Source: Chloroflexota bacterium (GTDB taxonomy: Bacteria > Chloroflexota > Dehalococcoidia > JACPEP01). Taken from it: a DNA stretch of 64,000 nucleotides. The translations under genes were made by a program, and so were the position numbers. The number at the start of each line of letters is the position of its first letter. The first letter of the stretch is position 1. The stretch is from NCBI GenBank assembly GCA_016183425.1, contig JACPEP010000026.1, positions 1 through 64,000 of the forward strand. The letters are read 5' to 3'. Of the stretch, positions 59,159 through 64,000 are shown piece by piece. A model generated the notes under the pieces. That model did not search any database. It saw only the letters and a program-made list of their open reading frames with translations, and was not told the DNA's origin.

Positions 59159-59230
59159 TGGGCTCGGCAGGATTCGAACCTGCGACCAACCGGTTATGAG
59201 CCGGCCGCTCTGCCGCTGAGCTACGAGCCC
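59159..59230 (-). tRNA. tRNA-Met (CAT)
   Basis: A 72-nt cloverleaf: acceptor GGGCTCG/CGAGCCC, D arm AGCTCAGCGGCAGAGC, anticodon stem GCCGG/CCGGT with loop CTCATAA (anticodon CAT), T arm GCAGG-TTCGAAT-CCTGC. A-type discriminator; CCA is not encoded. An Ile (modified CAT) identity is not excluded. larB follows. Confidence 0.9.
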
Positions 59231-59334
59231 TAGGCTAATCATAGGCAGGGAACCTTCGCTCTGTCAAGAATCGCCCCTTCATGATCGGGCGTTGACTTTG
59301 TCGCCTAAGATGGTAGAATGATGAGCGCTAGAAA

Positions 59335-59410
59335 GGGCGGTTAGCTCAGTTGGCAGAGCGCTTCCTTCACACGGAAGAGGTCACAGGTTCAAGTCCTGTA
59401 CCGCCCACCA
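59335..59410 (+). tRNA. tRNA-Val (CAC)
   Basis: A 76-nt cloverleaf: acceptor GGGCGGT/ACCGCCC, D arm AGCTCAGTTGGCAGAGC, anticodon stem CTTCC/GGAAG with loop TTCACAC (anticodon CAC), T arm with GGTTCAAGTCC, and an encoded CCA end (59408-59410). It is divergent to the tRNA-Met. Confidence 0.92.
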
Positions 59411-59539
59411 TCCCATTGCCTTCTGCCGTTGCCTCCCACCACCTGAAAGCACAAAACCTTACTGGGGCCCTTTTGGTTTAAACGCCAAAGAACCCCTTGC
59501 AGTATTAGACTCCCTTTGTTAACATCGAGAATGTAGTTC

Positions 59540-60292
59540 ATGGCAGAAAATGATAAGGCTATCTCCTGGGGCCACCCCAGCTATGTGTGGCGCTACGGGC
59601 AGGACCGCCGGTTGGCTATTCTCAGGAGATATGCGCCGCTGGACGGCAAGAAAATCCTAGACGTGGGCTGCGGCATCGGCACCTATCTGGCCCGCTTTCG
59701 CGCCTTCAGCCCCCAGGTATATGGCGTGGACATCGATAGGGACAAAGTAAAACAAGGGAGTCGCGAGCTTCCCTACCTGGCCACGGCCTGCGCCGAAAAC
59801 CTCCCCTTTCAAGACGGCGTCTTCGATGTCATCCTTCTCCACGAGGTGCTTGAGCACGTGACGGACGACGGCGAGGCGCTCCAGGAGGCCTACCGAGTGG
59901 CCAAAGAAGGAGGCCGCATCGTCATCTACGTTCCTAACCGCCTCTACCCCTTTGAGACCCACGGCTTCTACCTGGGGAAGCGCTATGTTTTCGGGCTTCT
60001 GCCCCTGGTCAACTACCTCCCCCAACCCCTCCGCCGCCTTCTGGTTCCCCATGTTCGCGTCTACCTGGGACGGGATTTGAAGCGCCTGTTTAGAGGCTTG
60101 ATGGTTGCTGTCATCGCCCACAGCTACCTTTTCCCTGGCTTCGATGGCATCGCCGCCCGGCGCCCCTGGCTGGGACGCCTGCTGCGCTACCTTATCTACC
60201 CTCTAGAGAGGTCTCCGCTGAGGATCTTCGGCCTCTCCCACTTCTTAGTTCTGGAAAAGGAAGCGCCGGGAGGAAATAATGGCCCGGAATAA
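59540..60292 (+). CDS. Class I SAM-dependent methyltransferase
   Basis: A 250-residue protein with the methyltransferase_11 fold: KILDVGCGIGTYLARF (SAM binding), GVDIDRDKV, ENLPFQDGVFDVILLHEVLEHV and EGGRIVIYVPN. The C-terminal 100 residues are less conserved and hydrophobic. It is adjacent to PBP1A, whose ATG overlaps its end by 14 bp, so it is likely co-expressed. The methyl acceptor is unknown. Confidence 0.82.
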   Translation: MAENDKAISWGHPSYVWRYGQDRRLAILRRYAPLDGKKILDVGCGIGTYLARFRAFSPQVYGVDIDRDKVKQGSRELPYLATACAENLPFQDGVFDVILLHEVLEHVTDDGEALQEAYRVAKEGGRIVIYVPNRLYPFETHGFYLGKRYVFGLLPLVNYLPQPLRRLLVPHVRVYLGRDLKRLFRGLMVAVIAHSYLFPGFDGIAARRPWLGRLLRYLIYPLERSPLRIFGLSHFLVLEKEAPGGNNGPE

Positions 60293-63107
60293 TACTCATC
60301 ACCTCCACCGCCGCCGACGCCATGAGGCACCCCGACCTTTGCTACCCCTCTGGCTCTGGCTGGTAGGCTTTCTAGGGGTTGCCCTTTTGGGCACCCTCAG
60401 CCTCACGGGAGCGGCCGCGGCGGGACTATATTTCTACGTTATCCAGGACATGGCATCTCCCGAGACCATCGTTCAGCGCCAGGTAGCCGAGAGCACCTTT
60501 ATCTACGACCGAAACGGGCGTCTTCTCAACGAGATCTTCGACCCCCGGGGTGGGCGGCGGACCATGGTTCCCCTCTCCCAAATCTCTCCCTACCTTCGAC
60601 AGGCCACCATTGCCACCGAGGATGCCGATTTCTACCGCAACACAGGGATAAATATCCGCGGCTCCATGCGGGCCGTCCTGGAGACCCTTCAAGGACGAGT
60701 CCAGGGGGGAAGCTCCATCACCCAGCAACTGGTGAAGAACGTTCTCATCCCTCCCGAAGAGCGGTTTCAGCGAAGCATCCTACGTAAGATCAAGGAGTCC
60801 ATCCTGGCCTTTGAAATTACCCGCCGTTATCCCAAGGACAAAATCCTGGAGTGGTACCTGAACGAAGTCAACTATGGAAACCTGAGCTACGGGATAGAGG
60901 CGGCCGCCAAGGGCTACTTTGGCAAGCCAGCTAAAGACCTAAATCTGGCAGAATCGTCCCTCCTGGCCGGCCTGCCCCAAGCCCCCGCCTGGTATTCCCC
61001 CCTCGTGGATATGAAACGGGCCAAGGAGCGCCAGACAACCGTCCTTAACCTCATGGTGCGCCAGGGTTTCGTGACCCCCACCGAAGCCGAGGAGGCGAAG
61101 GAGGCGAAGCTAGAGCTCAAATCTCGGGAATTCTCCCTGGAAGCCCCCCACTTCGTAATGTACGTCCGCGGGCTTCTGGAAGAGAAGTACGGCACTGAAG
61201 CCCTGTACCAAGGGGGCCTAAAGGTCACTACCTCTTTAGACTTAGAGCTTCAGCAGCAGGCAGAGGCCATTGTCCATGAGAAAATCCAGGAGTTAGAAAA
61301 GGTCTACGATGCCCACAACGCCGGTCTGGTGGCGATACGACCCACCACCGGAGAGATTCTGGCCATGGTGGGCAGCGCAGACTTCAACAACGAAGCCATC
61401 GACGGGCAGGTAAACATGGCTACCGCCGAGCGGCAGCCGGGCTCCTCTTTTAAACCCTTTACCTACGTTACTGCCTTTGCCAAAGGCTATTCCCCCGCCA
61501 CCATGGTGCTGGACGTACGTAGCTCCTTCCCCGATGGAGCCAACCCCCCCTACGTGCCTGATAACGTGGACTTCAAGTTTCGCGGCCCCGTTTCGGTGCG
61601 CACTGCCCTTTCCAACTCCCTGAACATCCCCGCGGTGCGCACCCTGTCCTTCGCTGGCATCAAGGATGTCATCGACACCGCCCACAAGATGGGCATCACC
61701 GGCCTCAACCGAAAGGACTACGGCCTGGCCCTCACCTTGGGTGGGGGAGAGGTGAAGCTCATGGATATGGTCTATGCCTACAGTATCTTCGCTAACGGAG
61801 GTAAGATGGCCGGCACGCCGGTTCCGCAGCAACGCCTCAAGTCTGGTTTCCGCACCCTGGACCCGGTGGCTATTCTCAAGGTAACCGATGCCAAGGGTCG
61901 GGTGCTGGAGGAGTTCACCAGACCGAGTATCCAGCCCGTGGTCTCACCACAACTGGCCTATCTCATTACCGACATACTCTCAGATAACAATGCCCGGGCC
62001 GCCAGCTTCGGTTACAACACCCCCTTACGCCTCTCCAATCGACAGGCGGGGGTGAAAACAGGCACCACCACCGACTGGAGGGACAACTGGACCATCGGCT
62101 ACACCCCCCAGCTAGCCACCGGAATATGGGTGGGCAACACAGATAATAAGCCTATGAAAAAGGCCCTCAGCTTCGCCACTGCGGCTCCCCTCTGGAACGC
62201 CTTCATGGAGACGGCTCTGAAAAACACCCCTCCCAGCAGCTTTTCCGTCCCGCCTGGGCTGGTGAAAGCCACCGTCTGTGTTCCCTCGGGCCTTCTCCCC
62301 ACCTCTTCCTGCTCCAAAACAGCCACGGAGATATTCCTGGAGGAAGCAGTGCCGCGACGGACCGATAGTATATGGCAGACCTTCAAGATAGACCAGCGAA
62401 CTGGCCTTCTGGCCAACGCCACCACTCCTCCCCAGTTTGTGGCGGAGAAGGTATTTATGATTCTGCCTCCGGAGGCGCAAGACTGGGTCAGGGAGAACGG
62501 TATCCCGCAACCCCCAACGGAGTATAGCTACTATTCGTCCTCACCAGTGGCCATTACCTCCCCGGCACCGGGGAGCTTCATCGGCCACGTCCTAGAGGTG
62601 AAAGGTTCCGCTAGCAGCGATAGCTTTGTTCGCTTCGGGCTGGAATATGGAGAGGGGCTTGCTCCCAGCCGGTGGCTAGCCCTAGGTCCATTGCAAGATA
62701 AACCGGTTAGGGACGGGATTCTGGGGAAATTTGACGTGTCTCACCTGAATGGCCTCTATACCCTACGCCTTACGGTCATGGACAGTAAGCGAGGACTGAT
62801 ATACTCAACCGTACCCCTGACCGTGGACAATGCCGACCCCCAGGTGGAGATAAGCTACCCCAACCCCGGGATGACCCTCAAGATAGATGGAGAGGAACAG
62901 GTGGGGATCCAGGCCAAGGTTAACGACAACTACGGCGTTCAACGGGTGGAATTCTTTGTGGACGAGCAGCCTCTTGGCTTTACCACCGTCTTCCCCTATA
63001 ATCGGCAGTGGAGACTAACCGCGGGAACCCATATCATCCTTGCCGTAGCCTACGACAAGGCAGGAAACTGGCAAAAAAGCCCGCCGGTGACGGTGAATGT
63101 ACGTTGA
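60279..63107 (+). CDS. Penicillin-binding protein 1A-type bifunctional peptidoglycan synthase
   Basis: A 942-residue membrane protein. There is a basic N terminus, one membrane helix (residues 23-54), then a GT51 transglycosylase domain with ATEDADFYRNTGI, GGSSITQQLVKN and ITRRYPKDKILEWYLNEVNYG. The transpeptidase follows with the SxxK motif in QPGSSFKPFTY, SNS in ALSNSLNIP, and KTGTT. The C-terminal 250 residues contain an Ig-like extension (VAITSPAPGSFIGHV, LTVDNADPQVEISYP). It polymerises and crosslinks peptidoglycan, implying a walled cell. Confidence 0.93.
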   Translation: MARNNTHHLHRRRRHEAPRPLLPLWLWLVGFLGVALLGTLSLTGAAAAGLYFYVIQDMASPETIVQRQVAESTFIYDRNGRLLNEIFDPRGGRRTMVPLSQISPYLRQATIATEDADFYRNTGINIRGSMRAVLETLQGRVQGGSSITQQLVKNVLIPPEERFQRSILRKIKESILAFEITRRYPKDKILEWYLNEVNYGNLSYGIEAAAKGYFGKPAKDLNLAESSLLAGLPQAPAWYSPLVDMKRAKERQTTVLNLMVRQGFVTPTEAEEAKEAKLELKSREFSLEAPHFVMYVRGLLEEKYGTEALYQGGLKVTTSLDLELQQQAEAIVHEKIQELEKVYDAHNAGLVAIRPTTGEILAMVGSADFNNEAIDGQVNMATAERQPGSSFKPFTYVTAFAKGYSPATMVLDVRSSFPDGANPPYVPDNVDFKFRGPVSVRTALSNSLNIPAVRTLSFAGIKDVIDTAHKMGITGLNRKDYGLALTLGGGEVKLMDMVYAYSIFANGGKMAGTPVPQQRLKSGFRTLDPVAILKVTDAKGRVLEEFTRPSIQPVVSPQLAYLITDILSDNNARAASFGYNTPLRLSNRQAGVKTGTTTDWRDNWTIGYTPQLATGIWVGNTDNKPMKKALSFATAAPLWNAFMETALKNTPPSSFSVPPGLVKATVCVPSGLLPTSSCSKTATEIFLEEAVPRRTDSIWQTFKIDQRTGLLANATTPPQFVAEKVFMILPPEAQDWVRENGIPQPPTEYSYYSSSPVAITSPAPGSFIGHVLEVKGSASSDSFVRFGLEYGEGLAPSRWLALGPLQDKPVRDGILGKFDVSHLNGLYTLRLTVMDSKRGLIYSTVPLTVDNADPQVEISYPNPGMTLKIDGEEQVGIQAKVNDNYGVQRVEFFVDEQPLGFTTVFPYNRQWRLTAGTHIILAVAYDKAGNWQKSPPVTVNVR

Positions 63108-63194
63108 AGGCAGGGCATCAGAAGTGCCCGCAGCCGACAAGGCTACCCCTAAACCGCGGACACCCAAAAGCAGATAATCTCTCGGGGAGCGAAG

Positions 63195-64000
63195 ATGCGC
63201 ATCATCCTCTACACAGGCAAAGGTGGGGTGGGAAAGACCAGCGTGGCCGCCGCCACTGCCCTGCGGGCGGCCCAGATGGGCTACCGCACCATTGTAATAA
63301 GCACCGATACCGCGCACAGCCTCTCCGATTCCTTTGACACTCGGCTGTCCGCGGAACCCCTTCCCCTGGGCAACAACCTTTGGGGTCAGGAGGTGGACAT
63401 CCTGCGGGAGATGGAAACCCATTGGGGTGCTATCCACGACTGGATAACCACGGTCATGGCCTGGCGCGGATTGGACGCCATCTTGGCAGAGGAAATGGCC
63501 GTTCTTCCCGGCACCGAAGAGCTGGCTAGCCTGCTGCGCATCACCGAGCATCATGATAGCGGCAAGTATGACCTGCTAATTGTGGATTGCGCTCCTACGG
63601 GAGAGACACTGCGTCTCCTTAGCTTTCCAGAGATAGCCCGTTGGTGGATGCAGCACATCTTCCCCATCGAGCGCAAGGCGGCGGGTGTCCTGAGGCCGGT
63701 GCTTGGCCCCTGGTTTGGGCTCCCCATCCCCACCGACGAGGTCTTCGCCGCCGTGGAGGGCCTCTACCGCCGCTTGGAGCGCATGAAGGATCTCCTTTCC
63801 GACCCCGAAAAAAGCTCTATTCGCCTCGTGCTCAATCCCGAGAAAATGGTCATCAAAGAAGCCCAGCGAACCTACACTTACCTCAATCTTTATGGATACT
63901 TTACCGACCTAATCATCTGCAACCGGGTTATCCCCCCCACGGTAGCCGACAGCTACTTCGATGCCTGGAAAGAAAGTCAGAACCAGTACCGGCGCCTAGT
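63195..64000 (+). CDS. ArsA/GET3-family ATPase (partial, runs off window)
   Basis: The start is ATG 63195 with GGGGAGCGAAG upstream. The P loop is YTGKGGVGKTSVAAATALRA near residues 6-25, the deviant Walker A of ArsA-like ATPases. Switch regions include TDTAHSLSDSF and IVDCAPTGETLRLLSFP. At least 268 residues are present and the 3' end is missing. The arsenite-pump subunit ArsA and the tail-anchored protein factor GET3 belong here; bacterial single-domain copies are often of unknown role. Confidence 0.88.
   Translation, partial: MRIILYTGKGGVGKTSVAAATALRAAQMGYRTIVISTDTAHSLSDSFDTRLSAEPLPLGNNLWGQEVDILREMETHWGAIHDWITTVMAWRGLDAILAEEMAVLPGTEELASLLRITEHHDSGKYDLLIVDCAPTGETLRLLSFPEIARWWMQHIFPIERKAAGVLRPVLGPWFGLPIPTDEVFAAVEGLYRRLERMKDLLSDPEKSSIRLVLNPEKMVIKEAQRTYTYLNLYGYFTDLIICNRVIPPTVADSYFDAWKESQNQYRRL

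Overview
The window is a GC-rich bacterial chromosome segment with densely packed genes, most of them on the minus strand, that carries core housekeeping genes (rpoD, dnaG, a dGTPase-type HD gene, rsmG, a full-length PBP1A, PPDK, a GuaB3-type IMPDH, two tRNAs). A tungsten-type aldehyde:ferredoxin oxidoreductase, class III CoA-transferases, crotonases without the usual glutamates, DUF4242 and MoxR/DUF58/DUF4129 genes, and many small toxin-antitoxin genes and palindromic repeats, suggest an anaerobic, uncultivated Chloroflexota (Dehalococcoidia-like) organism. That placement is inference from gene content; no rRNA gene is present.

Layout. 0-9.5 kb: metallo-beta-lactamase hydrolases, a queuosine-precursor transporter, a tandem pair of crotonases, a secreted beta-helix/dockerin protein, a DUF3048 lipoprotein and DNA polymerase IV. 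9.6-12.7 kb: a plus-strand cluster of very small proteins (two near-identical 88-residue proteins, two DUF4242 proteins, a SnoaL-like protein, a cupin, an AhpD-like protein lacking its cysteines) behind a consensus promoter, a possible leader peptide and a perfect hairpin. 12.7-18.1 kb: GuaB3, AOR and two CoA-transferases. 18.4-22.8 kb: glycosyltransferases. 22.9-25 kb: DUF2284, a zincin-like protein, small unknown genes and a duplicated micropeptide-like segment. 25-30 kb: rpoD-dnaG-HD dGTPase housekeeping block. 30.5-33.7 kb: DUF433/DUF5615 modules (one frameshifted), a rhodanese gene coupled to a probable selenoprotein with an in-frame TGA, and a HicB gene lying between two copies of the PPDK 3' end. 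33.7-36.5 kb: PPDK.

The most unusual region is 36.9-45.6 kb. One minus-strand operon encodes a PqqD-like RiPP recognition protein, two small peptides sharing a YxxPxL-type leader (one ending in a CxxCxxCxxC tail), a NifD-like and a NifK-like protein that both keep the P-cluster-type cysteines, and two NifH-like reductases, followed after a hairpin by a TIGR04076-like protein and a family 5 peptide-binding lipoprotein. A SufR-like regulator with a C-terminal cysteine cluster lies upstream on the same strand. Near-consensus promoters precede both transcription units, and each unit carries a perfect TGTGA-N6-TCACA palindrome. No nif cofactor-assembly, bch, cfb, lasso-cyclase or radical-SAM gene is present. 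The simplest reading is a RiPP-like pathway in which a nitrogenase-type two-component reductase acts on, or is served by, a ribosomal peptide. I know of no described system with this composition.

46-64 kb returns to ordinary content: a tautomerase, rsmG, a TPR protein, the MoxR-DUF58-DUF4129 operon, envelope and glycosylation genes (DUF2723, NDP-sugar epimerase, methyltransferase, PBP1A), toxin-antitoxin pairs (HicAB, AbrB/RelE), a two-CW protein, the nickel-pincer genes larB-larE behind a tRNA-Met, a tRNA-Val, and the start of an ArsA-like ATPase that runs off the end of the window.
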